A stretch of DNA of 36,394 bases from an uncultured Marvinbryantia sp. (lineage in GTDB: Bacteria > Bacillota > Clostridia > Lachnospirales > Lachnospiraceae), in the NCBI RefSeq assembly GCF_905201705.1, contig NZ_CAJKOX010000041.1:1-36394 (forward strand), written 5' to 3'. The notes beneath the pieces are model-generated. The model was not told the DNA's origin. It saw nothing but the letters and a program-made list of their open reading frames with translations, and searched no databases. Both the position numbers and the translations under genes were made by a program. Shown here piece after piece: positions 26,261 through 34,368 of the stretch (positions within the stretch are counted from its first letter, which is position 1; each line of letters starts with the position of its first letter).

Positions 26261-27743
26261 ACTCTTTCCCCCATCCTGCCAGGTTCGCCCGGATCATCCG
26301 GCTCATCTCTGCTCTGATTTCTCTTGTTTCATCTGCGATGATCTGAAGACTCATCTTTCGATAAAATTTCACATTCTTTACCGATGTATGCCCCAGTAGT
26401 TTTGCGATAGTCCAATCATCCAGATGCATCTCTGTCAAGCGGATTCCATACACATGGCGGAACATATGCGTTCCAAAGCCGAATAATTCGCCGTTATCAT
26501 CCCGCAGGTCTTTTTTCTGAATAATGTCCATCACTCTATTTTGAACGGTATTGTACTGCAAAGGTTTCCGGGTATTTTTCTCATCTACAAAAATGTAAAT
26601 CGTATCCCCATACATTTTCTCAGTGTACTCAATTGCTTTTTCGATCAGCAGTTCCAATTCTGCACTGATGGGTTTCACAAATGTGTTTGTTTTCATCTGT
26701 CTGATCTGAATCATGGGATGCCCATTCTGGCGATACAAGCAGTCCCTCTGAAGAGTTAACGTATCGGAGATTCTTGTCCCTAACATTTGGTGAATGACCA
26801 TGAGTCGCTCAATCTGTTCATCCAGTTCTGCAAGCACTGCATTAAAACGAATAAGCTCACTGTCTGAATAAGATTTCAATTTAGGCTGTACCTGTTTTGG
26901 AAAATCACTGGTCAGGAATAAACTTTCCAGATGTGGATATCCATATAACTTCCCGATGGTTTCCAATATCCCTCGGAGTCTTGTCAGATCCATGCGGTAA
27001 TTGTTCACGCCCTCTGCTTCTGTTGCAAGGTATGTCAGATATTCTTCCAACAGTTCCCGATCCAATTCTTCTGCGGAATGAATGTCGGGATATTTTTCTT
27101 TCAAATATTTGGATAACCTCCGGATGGCTGTCATTTCTTTGCTGATCGTTGCAATCGCTTCATGATGTAAATGCTCATAAACTGCTTTTTTCGTTTCTTC
27201 TCGCAAATCCGTTTGAATAATCGTTGTGAAATTCAAAGTCTGATAATTTTTAATTAGGTTCTTTTTATAAGGAATGTCCAGATTCTCTAATTTCCAGATA
27301 TCTTTCTCAATTTCATCCTGTTCCTCTTCCTCTTTTGTAAATTGATATGCCTTCCGCGCATAAGTGATGAGGCTTGATGGAATTATCTTTTCTTTCCCAT
27401 ATACGCTGACTTTCTGCATTGTCAATTTCTGTCCATGTTCCAGGAGCCAGCTTCGGATTTTTAACAGCCATTGTTCCCACTCCAGTTCATGCAGGCTGTC
27501 TGCCTGGATGCGCTGATCCTTTACCATTCTGCAAAATCTCTGATAGATTACTCGTTCCTGTATCATCGTTCCCAATGCACATTGTCTACTTCGATTCTCA
27601 ATAAATGAACGAAATTCTTTTTGAAGTCCTTTTGTTGGAAGCAGACCAAAATCAAAACAATGGGATTCTTTTACATTCTTTTTCTGTTTTTCATCTGCTC
27701 TGGCATAGCAGTTCAAATCTGTTAGATATAATTTTTCATCCAT
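26247..27743 (-). CDS. Tyrosine recombinase, third of the trio
   Basis: The 498-residue protein has a C-terminal tyrosine recombinase catalytic domain (about 300-480). The first Arg is in LGTRISDTLTL, then HMFRHVYG supplies His and Arg. LLGHTSVKNVKFY supplies the last His and the Tyr nucleophile. The long N-terminal half would be the core-binding region. The arrangement after two other recombinases and before tnpC parallels TnpB of Tn554. The start overlaps the preceding gene by 8 bp and has AAAGGAGAG upstream. Confidence 0.9.
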   Translation of the reverse strand: MDEKLYLTDLNCYARADEKQKKNVKESHCFDFGLLPTKGLQKEFRSFIENRSRQCALGTMIQERVIYQRFCRMVKDQRIQADSLHELEWEQWLLKIRSWLLEHGQKLTMQKVSVYGKEKIIPSSLITYARKAYQFTKEEEEQDEIEKDIWKLENLDIPYKKNLIKNYQTLNFTTIIQTDLREETKKAVYEHLHHEAIATISKEMTAIRRLSKYLKEKYPDIHSAEELDRELLEEYLTYLATEAEGVNNYRMDLTRLRGILETIGKLYGYPHLESLFLTSDFPKQVQPKLKSYSDSELIRFNAVLAELDEQIERLMVIHQMLGTRISDTLTLQRDCLYRQNGHPMIQIRQMKTNTFVKPISAELELLIEKAIEYTEKMYGDTIYIFVDEKNTRKPLQYNTVQNRVMDIIQKKDLRDDNGELFGFGTHMFRHVYGIRLTEMHLDDWTIAKLLGHTSVKNVKFYRKMSLQIIADETREIRAEMSRMIRANLAGWGKEYEQI

Positions 27744-29481
27744 GGAACTCTCCTTTCATCAGTTCCGCCGCAAAGCTGTGGGTTTCTTCCTGGAAGTATG
27801 CTTCACTGGCTTTTTCCAGTTTCTTTGGCATATAGTCCACATACTGTCTGGTCATTTCTTCATATTCATGCCCCAGATAATCCCGCACTGCCTGGAGGGA
27901 AATTCCGCTATCATAATACAGCGTAGCCAGATTATGGCGGTAATCATGGGATTTGAAAATATATTCCCCGTTTGCAATCTGATATTTCTCACAGTATTTC
28001 AGCATCTGATACCGGAAGGTTCCATAACGGAAAGCGCCTCCTGTCTGATTCTGAAACAGATATTCTTCCGGTCCAATCTGATATTTCTTTTTATACACCT
28101 GTACCAGTTTGTACAATGCTTCCGGAATGGGAATCCGCTTATAAGTTTTCATTTTTACCTGATAGACCTTCAGCCAGTAATCTCCATCCTTTTCTTCATA
28201 ACCATCACCTGTCAGGGTACACACTTCGCTTCCCCGGATTCCGGTACACCATAGATGAAGGAACATCAGTCGAAGATGTTCTGGGAATTCTGCCAGCTTA
28301 GACAAAATTTCCGTATATACTCCTTCTGGTACGCTGCGGTCATTGTGGACATGCACTTCTTTCTGAAGATAATATTCATACCGGAAGGGAATCTTTTTCA
28401 GATATCTTTTTACTACGAGGAAGTTGTAAAACTGCAGGATCATAAAAATTCTTCCATTTGCTGTTTTTTCACGAGTATCCTGTCTTTGAATAGATTCCAG
28501 ATATCTCTGAATTTTCTCTGCCTCCACTTCATAGATTGGCTTTTCTTCTCCATTAAAATGTACCAGGAATGTACGAAGTTCCAGCAGCTTGATTCGGATG
28601 GTACTGATAGATAAATCTGTGATTCCAAACAGATACCGCAGATATTTTTGCAAAATCTTTTGATTCTCCAAATTTGTCACTTCTTTAAAAGACACCAGCT
28701 CTACAGGTTTGCTGGGGTTTATCCGTTCTTTAGAAAAATGGAAGCGTTCTAAAAACCACACATTCGCATTCCAATTGATTTCCGGAGCCTGTAAAAACAG
28801 AATTTTTCTGCTCATCCGCAAAATACCAAACACAGCATTTTTCTTTTTTTCACCCAAATCTTCCGAGAGTTTCAAAGCAAACTTCTGTTCTTCCTCCAGC
28901 GTCATGGTTTCAATGTCAGACACTTGATTCACTACACAAAATTGATATAATCTTTGCAGTACCAGCAATTTTTCTTTTCGTGTCCAGCCTTCATAGGTAT
29001 GGATCACCTCTTTCAATACCGTAAAAATCTGCATTTTCAACTTTCTCGGACACTCCAGAGTAAAATTCCATACCAGTTCCTTCCCATCTTTACTCGTCAG
29101 AAAGGATTCTGCAACTTCCACATCCGGATAATGGGTTAAGCACAACCACTGATCACGATACTCTGTAGTATATTTTCTCTGTCCTGCCAGCGTTTTTAGT
29201 TCTTCCTTCATCCGATGGAGGAAAATTCTGTCGAATCCCCGAAGGCAGGTAATCGGTACATGAACGGTTTCGTTTCTTTCCAGATACCCTTCATACCGGA
29301 CTCTTAGAGCTGCATTCATCTCCGAAATATCAGTAATTCCCTCTTCTATCAGGAACTTCTTTACCCGGTTTCGTATTTTCCCATTTACCTCTGTACAGGC
29401 ATCCACCTGCTCACAGATTTTTTGTTCCAGTGCTTCCCGCTTTTTCTGATCTTCATATACATATAATTGATAAGCGGGCAT
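27736..29481 (-). CDS. Tyrosine recombinase, second of the trio
   Basis: The ATG at 29481 is preferred, 8 nt after AGGAGG; an in-frame GTG at 29490 overlaps that site. The 581-residue protein has its catalytic residues in the last third: the first Arg in WCTGIRGSEVCTL, HDYRHNLA for His-x-x-Arg, and LGHEYEEMTRQY for His and the Tyr nucleophile. The N-terminal 350 residues contain a SAM-like core-binding region and additional helices. Size and order fit the large TnpB-type protein of Tn554-like elements. It starts 12 bp after the first recombinase gene. Confidence 0.9.
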   Translation of the reverse strand: MPAYQLYVYEDQKKREALEQKICEQVDACTEVNGKIRNRVKKFLIEEGITDISEMNAALRVRYEGYLERNETVHVPITCLRGFDRIFLHRMKEELKTLAGQRKYTTEYRDQWLCLTHYPDVEVAESFLTSKDGKELVWNFTLECPRKLKMQIFTVLKEVIHTYEGWTRKEKLLVLQRLYQFCVVNQVSDIETMTLEEEQKFALKLSEDLGEKKKNAVFGILRMSRKILFLQAPEINWNANVWFLERFHFSKERINPSKPVELVSFKEVTNLENQKILQKYLRYLFGITDLSISTIRIKLLELRTFLVHFNGEEKPIYEVEAEKIQRYLESIQRQDTREKTANGRIFMILQFYNFLVVKRYLKKIPFRYEYYLQKEVHVHNDRSVPEGVYTEILSKLAEFPEHLRLMFLHLWCTGIRGSEVCTLTGDGYEEKDGDYWLKVYQVKMKTYKRIPIPEALYKLVQVYKKKYQIGPEEYLFQNQTGGAFRYGTFRYQMLKYCEKYQIANGEYIFKSHDYRHNLATLYYDSGISLQAVRDYLGHEYEEMTRQYVDYMPKKLEKASEAYFQEETHSFAAELMKGEFHG

Positions 29482-29493
29482 GTCCTTCACCTC

Positions 29494-30609
29494 CTACAGG
29501 AGTTTCTCCACATCATAAAGTACGGAATGTTTTGCATAATATTGGTCGCTGGCTTCCATAAGCTGGTCATCTACAATGTTCAGATATTTGATGGTCGTGT
29601 CGGTGTGTTTATGTCCATACGCCTCACTGATCATTTCCAGCGGCCATCCGGCATCCCGTCTCATATTCCCGAAATATCTCCGCAACATATGGGGTGTCGT
29701 ATGGATACCCGTTTTTTTCTCCATCCGTTCCAACATTCGGTAGACCGCATCCACCTGCAATGCTTTCCCTTTCGTCTCCCCTTCGATGTTTACAAACAAC
29801 ATCTGCTGATGCTGCAGAAGTTCCCGGTATTTTGACAGATAAAACAGTAAAAACTGAAAGGTGGCATCACTAATCTTAGCTTTTCTGTAGGCGGCATTCT
29901 TTGCCCTTGCCCTGTTCTCATTGTCATCCCGGAAAAATACCCGGATAGTATGTCGCTCATAATCAATATCCCTGGTATAATTCACACCTAGAATCTCACC
30001 GATCCGGTATCCTGTCTCTGCCAGCAGCATGATAAGAAGCTGATCCCTGCAATTGGTACACTGCTTCAAAAGTTCTAAAATCTCATTATGCTCTGCCGGA
30101 CGGACATTTCGTTCTTCCTCTTTCAGATATCCATTGAATGACCGGAACCGCAGTTTTCTTTTCACGCCGATAGAATCATGGGTGGTAAAGCTGTCATAAT
30201 ATAACACCTTCAGTCTTTCCATATCTGCTTCCAGTTCTAAAAAGCAGAAAAACCTGAACACGTCTTTTAAATACGCATTACAGGTTTTATTGCTTGGCAG
30301 TTTCTCTTTCTTGTCATTCAAATGATTTCCAGCTTTCAACCAGTGGAGAAATCCCACATAATGTTCATATTGTTCCTGGAATTCCTGTTCCGCCACTTGG
30401 GACAGTTCCAATTCTGTTTCATTCAGATATTCCAAGTAAAACCGAATGGATTTTGCCCTTCTGCCAACAGTATTCGGGGAACGGTTTGCTCTGATCAAAT
30501 GCGTCAGATATTTTGACGGAAGCAGCACCATCTGCCAGCTCTGGTGATCCCGGATCAAGAAATACTCCTTTTTCCCTTCCCAGATATGTTCCACTGCATA
30601 TCGTGCCAT
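29494..30609 (-). CDS. Tyrosine recombinase, first of the trio (TnpA-like)
   Basis: The start at 30609 gives 371 residues and is supported by AGGAAAGGA upstream; a longer start at 30654 lacks a signal. An N-terminal core-binding domain is followed by the catalytic domain. It has Arg in ETGYRIGEILG, HMLRRYFG for His-x-x-Arg, and GHKHTDTTIKYL for the last His and Tyr. It is similar in size to Tn554 TnpA (about 361 residues) and is nearest the element end, as in that transposon. The palindromic site at 30637-30650 overlaps the expected promoter, hinting at autoregulation. Confidence 0.9.
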   Translation of the reverse strand: MARYAVEHIWEGKKEYFLIRDHQSWQMVLLPSKYLTHLIRANRSPNTVGRRAKSIRFYLEYLNETELELSQVAEQEFQEQYEHYVGFLHWLKAGNHLNDKKEKLPSNKTCNAYLKDVFRFFCFLELEADMERLKVLYYDSFTTHDSIGVKRKLRFRSFNGYLKEEERNVRPAEHNEILELLKQCTNCRDQLLIMLLAETGYRIGEILGVNYTRDIDYERHTIRVFFRDDNENRARAKNAAYRKAKISDATFQFLLFYLSKYRELLQHQQMLFVNIEGETKGKALQVDAVYRMLERMEKKTGIHTTPHMLRRYFGNMRRDAGWPLEMISEAYGHKHTDTTIKYLNIVDDQLMEASDQYYAKHSVLYDVEKLL

Positions 30610-30636
30610 TTTGCTCACCGTCCTTTCCTCTAACGC

Positions 30637-30650
30637 TATACACAGTATAT
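30637..30650. promoter_or_regulatory. Palindromic site upstream of the recombinase operon
   Basis: CTATACACAGTATAT matches, when read inward from the right end, the left-end site at 21950-21964 in its core TACTGTGTA. It lies about 28 bp upstream of the first recombinase start, in the promoter region. Confidence 0.4.
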
Positions 30651-30709
30651 CCACTTCATGCCAAAATAGCTATTCATCAATACCAACAATCCCTCCAAAA
30701 CCACCTCAA

Positions 30710-30718
30710 AAACTGTAC
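30710..30718. repeat. Proposed right attachment core
   Basis: AAACTGTAC matches the left core in direct orientation, 8,819 bp away. It lies 70 bp beyond the end of the helicase gene. The match is short and could be chance, but the inner palindromes support it. Confidence 0.4.
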
Positions 30719-30787
30719 TAAACTTTTCCTGTAAAAATGTCCAAAAATGAAGCACAAGCAACAAGGCTGGAAAGGGGATTTTTCCTG

Positions 30788-32761
30788 TTATAGATAATAT
30801 TCCACGCCTTTCCGGCTGCGGATAAAATCCTGCACCTCTCTCAATTCTTCAGCCATCTGACAGGGTGGAAGGGCACACATCACATCTTCATGATACTTTC
30901 CGCCTTTTACAGCCCGAAAATCTAAAATAGAAACCACACAGGTATCTGTTTCTGTCCGGATGGCACGTCCAAACCCTTGCCGCAGTTTCTTCTGCATATC
31001 CGGCACAATGATCGCCTGGATATAATCTTCCAATGATTCATAGGTTTCTTTCTCCGCCTCGCTGATAGGATCTGGCACTGCAAAAGGCAGCTTCACAATA
31101 ATCAGCGAAGATACCATATCCCCCGGAAAGTCCACCCCTTCCCAACAGGAGCCGGCTGCAAACAGCACCGCATTCTCCATCGTCTTAAACCGCAGGATCT
31201 CTTCCTGGGAATGTCTCCATACTTCTACCATCGGAAAGGGAATCCCATCCCTTAATATCTGGTACACGCTTCCCATCAATGTATAGGAAGTGAACAAGAC
31301 CAGCGTATGCCCGTAAGTAGAACAGATCAGGGAATGGATCTGGCCTGCCACCATCTCAACTTCTTCCCTGCTTCCCCTTTTACACTTCCGCAAAGTTTTT
31401 GGAAGATATAACAGACAGTTTTCTTCATACGCAAACGGGGATTCTGCCACATAAGACTGTACATCTGTACGTCCTTCCAGTCCGGTCATCTGCAAAGTAC
31501 GTGCAAATCCTTTTCCTGCTTTCAAAGTTCCACTGGTCAAAATAACAGACAGTGCCTGCTCCCGATCCCAAAGCATTTCCCGCAAGAGCTGTGGAATCTC
31601 CCGGCTGGCTGCGCATAAGACCGGAATCTTTTCTTTATCCATACGCAGATGGAGTACATACTTAGAATTTTTCTGTAAAAAACACTCCAGTACTTCTTTT
31701 GCCTCCTGAAGCCTGTTTAACACCCACTTTGGCACTACTCCTTTTAGCTGTTCCATCATTCTTTCAATCATCTGGATTCCCTCCCATAAACAAAATTCGC
31801 ATTCTCCGGTCAACTGAAAATTTTCCTTTATACCATGGGAAAACATGTGACTTTCCCTGATAATCGTAAAAATACTATACATCCCGGTTTTTAAAGTTCG
31901 GGCTTCCACATTTTGATGTTCCCGTTCCAGATAATAAGCAATCTCCCGGATATCATCCATACATAAATTCTTCCCAAACATCTGCCTAGCCGCCTCCGGA
32001 AGTTTATGCGCTTCATCCACTACCAAAGCCCGGTAATCCGCCAGCAATGGTTTATACTCTTCCCTCCGGTGGAATGCATCTGCCAGTAAATAATTGTGAT
32101 TACAAATCTGAAGGAACACATCCTGTTTCTTGGATTCTTCCAGATACCTCTGATAGCGGCACATCTGTCTGCCTGGACATTCCCTTGGACAGAACTTCGG
32201 CACACACACCAACCTTCTGTCAAACCCACTCAAATCCTTTACGATATCCATATCATAATGTTTCCGCAGAGACAGCAGTGCTTCTCTTTGGACTGCGTTC
32301 TTCTGCTTGTAACGGATAGCCTCGATTCTTTGTTCCAGCCTGTTATCACAGACAAAATGTTCTTTTCCTTTCCGTACCACTGCCCGAAGTGGTGTCTGAA
32401 TAATGCCCTGTTCTACCAAAACTCTTGATAAAAACGGAACATATTCGGACAAGATCGCTTTTTGCAAGGCAATGCTGGAAGTGGATACTACCACCGGATG
32501 CTGTTTTGGCAGGCTGTTTCGTTCCATTAGTATGGAATATTTCCGCATCAACACACAAGCTACCAGATAGGCATACGTCTTGCCAATTCCTACCCCTGCG
32601 TCACACAGCGCAATTCTTTCTCCCAGCAAGGTATCTAACATTTCATGGCACAAGCGGATCTGTTCTTCCCTGACCGCCAGTCCCTGTTCCGGAAGCAGCA
32701 CCCGGAAAATCTTCTCTACTTCCTGATGCGCTCTCTTTTGATATTCAACTTTGTAAAACAT
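30788..32761 (-). CDS. DinG/XPD-type superfamily 2 helicase
   Basis: This ATP-dependent 5'-3' DNA helicase has 657 residues. Motif I is DAGVGIGKT (54-62), and motif II is VVDEAHKL (Asp249-His252). Four cysteines at 186, 191, 195 and 201 sit where XPD and DinG hold their Fe-S cluster. The C-terminal motifs are AAGSCWEGVDFPG and QGFGRAIR. DinG enzymes unwind R-loops and other structures; on mobile elements they may assist replication or replacement of damaged DNA. The start at 32761 has GGAAAGAAG upstream. The gene is A+T-rich and lies outside the proposed right end of the transposon. It belongs to an adjoining accessory segment with the sigma-like gene. Confidence 0.9.
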   Translation of the reverse strand: MFYKVEYQKRAHQEVEKIFRVLLPEQGLAVREEQIRLCHEMLDTLLGERIALCDAGVGIGKTYAYLVACVLMRKYSILMERNSLPKQHPVVVSTSSIALQKAILSEYVPFLSRVLVEQGIIQTPLRAVVRKGKEHFVCDNRLEQRIEAIRYKQKNAVQREALLSLRKHYDMDIVKDLSGFDRRLVCVPKFCPRECPGRQMCRYQRYLEESKKQDVFLQICNHNYLLADAFHRREEYKPLLADYRALVVDEAHKLPEAARQMFGKNLCMDDIREIAYYLEREHQNVEARTLKTGMYSIFTIIRESHMFSHGIKENFQLTGECEFCLWEGIQMIERMMEQLKGVVPKWVLNRLQEAKEVLECFLQKNSKYVLHLRMDKEKIPVLCAASREIPQLLREMLWDREQALSVILTSGTLKAGKGFARTLQMTGLEGRTDVQSYVAESPFAYEENCLLYLPKTLRKCKRGSREEVEMVAGQIHSLICSTYGHTLVLFTSYTLMGSVYQILRDGIPFPMVEVWRHSQEEILRFKTMENAVLFAAGSCWEGVDFPGDMVSSLIIVKLPFAVPDPISEAEKETYESLEDYIQAIIVPDMQKKLRQGFGRAIRTETDTCVVSILDFRAVKGGKYHEDVMCALPPCQMAEELREVQDFIRSRKGVEYYL

Positions 32762-33334
32762 ATTGTTTCTTCTTTCCGCATGACGTTAATACCACAAGGA
32801 TACGGCTGTAGGATCTCCCACAGCCGCATATATCTGATATCAACGACACACTCTTTTTGATTTCTTATCGTTTTTTCTTTAGCACCGTATTTGTCCTCGA
32901 CTCCCCGGCTGCCGCACCACATCTATGGCAGGGAACATTACAGGCGGATGCTTCGCTTCGCATCGCTCGCAGATTTTCTGAAAGTCTTGCTGATTACAAC
33001 TTGGAGTCCATCCTCTTCCTTGTGGGAAGAAATTCGTATCATTATCCCCCGCAGATGATCCTGGCGAAAGACCTGCGAAAGTCCATTCACAGCTATAAGG
33101 ACTCGCTCAGAATGAGAACAGGCACTGACAGTTTTCTTACGAAATGATCCGCCCTAGTCTTGGTACAGACCTTGTCATAACAATCCTGCAGTGCTTGCCC
33201 CCATCCGTCCTGGCGCTTATACTGTCACGCTTCTATCTTTGGGAACGTACCTGTAATGCTGGTATGCGGTTGTCAAGGAACGAGGGCCTATTACCCCTTT
33301 CATATATAGAGCCGATGAAAACCGCCTTTTTTCT
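32762..33334. other. 573-bp stretch with no convincing gene
   Basis: No reading frame here looks like a typical protein gene in both composition and start signal. The segment is visibly richer in G+C than the helicase and sigma-like genes that flank it. It contains several short hairpins, including CGGCTGT...ACAGCCG at about 32809-32829 just upstream of the helicase and GATGC-gaagcgaa-GCATC at 32947-32964. It also has the direct duplicate CTTTCGC around 33061-33083. It could be a structured RNA, a long leader of the helicase gene or a decayed gene. Confidence 0.4.
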
Positions 33335-33766
33335 TCACCCTTTCAAAAATTTTTTAATTTTTTTCTTCAGACGATCCATTCGTGTATAAATCGTCTTTTT
33401 CGGGATACCTGTCTGCTCTGCAATCTCCTGGATAGAAAATCCCCACATCTTCAGCAGTAAAATCTGCAAGGTTTTCTTATCCGATTCCAGAAGAATCTGC
33501 AGCAGTTGTTCATTTTCCACGCTGTCAAGTAACTGTTGGATCGTGAGTGCCACAGGAGATTGCTCTTCCAGCTCTTTGGTATATAGCTCTTCCTGATTTG
33601 GTGAAAAATGTTCCCAATATCTTCGCTCTGTATTAAAATCCTGCCAATCCAGTTCCCGAAGTCTTTGAATCACACTCTCACTTACACCAGATTCCCGTAA
33701 AATCCGTTCTTCTTGTTCCTTCCATTGTTTCCATTTCCGTTCTTCACTCGCTTTATGAAATATCAC
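33335..33766 (-). CDS. Sigma-70 region-4-like small protein
   Basis: The 143-residue protein starts with GTG at 33766, 9 nt after GGAGG. The C-terminal 45 residues form a sigma region-4 type helix-turn-helix (MWGFSIQEIAEQTGIPKKTI and following). The first 100 residues are charged and helical, and there is no region 2. Similar proteins are frequent on conjugative and integrative elements of Firmicutes, where they control transfer genes, but a role here is inferred. After the TGA stop the same frame stays open for 32 more codons to a TAG at 33233-33235. It probably controls nearby accessory genes. Confidence 0.75.
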   Translation of the reverse strand: MIFHKASEERKWKQWKEQEERILRESGVSESVIQRLRELDWQDFNTERRYWEHFSPNQEELYTKELEEQSPVALTIQQLLDSVENEQLLQILLESDKKTLQILLLKMWGFSIQEIAEQTGIPKKTIYTRMDRLKKKIKKFLKG

Positions 33767-33877
33767 CTTTCTTTACCTCCGATCTGAATTTTTTGAAATC
33801 AAATCGGAGTGGCGGTGATCTTGCCCTCTCACATAGAAAAAGGATTAAAAACCAGAATTCTGTCCACAAAAAGAAAA

Positions 33878-33907
33878 GTGTCGCAATTCTACTTCGAATT
33901 GCGACAC
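33878..33907 (-). terminator. Strong hairpin terminator upstream of the sigma-like gene
   Basis: GTGTCGCAATTC and GAATTGCGACAC form a perfect 12-bp stem around a 6-nt loop. On the minus strand it is followed by TTTTCTTTTTG, a usable T-tract. It would end transcripts coming from the leader-like region at about 34200-34280. Confidence 0.85.
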
Positions 33908-34199
33908 CACCAAACGCTATATATAGAACTAAAACTCCTTCTTTTGTTGTAAACTTTCGTAACACCTACATATCTTTCTTACCTTAAAGATTAATATTCT
34001 TCTGTGACCTTTACCCTCATTTTTAATCTCGTTAAAGTTTAATTTTATTACAGAACTGGTTGGAAGAAAATATTATTTATTATTTTCAGTCTCTCTTACA
34101 CAACTATTTGCTCCGTTTTTTGTACTTAGTTCAATGGTATAGTTAGAACGATGGAATACTGATAGATAGTCATCCCTCCAGAGGAGTGGCAAGGCTTTT

Positions 34200-34244
34200 T
34201 TAATTGGTATAGCCCATGGTACTATGAATAACAAAAATTGACAT
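34200..34244 (-). CDS. 14-codon leader-like micro-ORF
   Basis: AGGAGG (34253-34258) lies 8 nt before an ATG at 34244, and the frame MSIFVIHSTMGYTN ends in TAA. A GCCC-acga-GGGC hairpin (34267-34278) sits just upstream of the ribosome binding site. Near 34166-34184 a CCACTCC/GGAGGG hairpin precedes a second ATG. A second frame stays open from about 34250 past the TAA to about 34078. The layout resembles a translational attenuator or a frameshifted small gene. Confidence 0.4.
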   Translation of the reverse strand: MSIFVIHSTMGYTN

Positions 34245-34334
34245 AACGATATCCTCCTATAATACCGCCCTCGTGGGCAACCAATTTCTTATAGGATTAT
34301 CGTAAAATACAATTTTGAAGATTTTATAAAGATT

Positions 34335-34364
34335 TGAAAAATGGGCAGCTTAAAAGCTACCCAT
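34335..34364 (-). terminator. Terminator of the histidine kinase gene
   Basis: ATGGGTAGCTT and AAGCTGCCCAT (one G-T pair) form an 11-bp stem with a 2-nt loop at 34341-34364, followed by TTTTTC on the minus strand. It begins 4 bp beyond the kinase stop codon. Confidence 0.88.
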
Positions 34365-34368
34365 AAAA

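Larger units (their letters stand above)
21891..30718 (-). mobile_element. Tn554-like element with three tyrosine recombinases and a YobI/KAP NTPase cargo
   Basis: The segment of about 8.8 kb contains, in transcription order, three adjacent tyrosine recombinase genes, a TnpC-like gene, a micro-ORF and one large NTPase gene. The recombinase-plus-TnpC layout matches the TnpA-TnpB-TnpC organisation of Tn554 and of recombinase-in-trio elements. The proposed ends are the direct repeats AAACTGTAC at 21891-21899 and 30710-30718, supported by related palindromes inside each end. The left end interrupts an ABC ATPase gene. The right end abuts other accessory DNA rather than the missing half of that gene, so a second rearrangement is required. 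The gene content is solid; the exact right end is an inference. Confidence 0.65.
33767..34340. other. About 570-bp spacer between the sigma-like gene and the kinase terminator
   Basis: The spacer contains a terminator (33878-33907), a leader-like micro-ORF (34200-34244) with hairpins, and otherwise A+T-rich sequence. A 70-codon frame at 33753-33965 on the minus strand is not supported by a start signal. Confidence 0.5.

Noticed and set aside
32857..33389. Two plus-strand frames (96 and 81 codons) between the sigma-like gene and the helicase.
   Set aside because: No start signals, no recognisable family, and the second overlaps the end of the sigma-like gene in antisense.
33753..33965. A 70-codon minus-strand frame upstream of the sigma-like gene.
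   Set aside because: No ribosome binding site, and it runs through the perfect terminator hairpin at 33878-33907.
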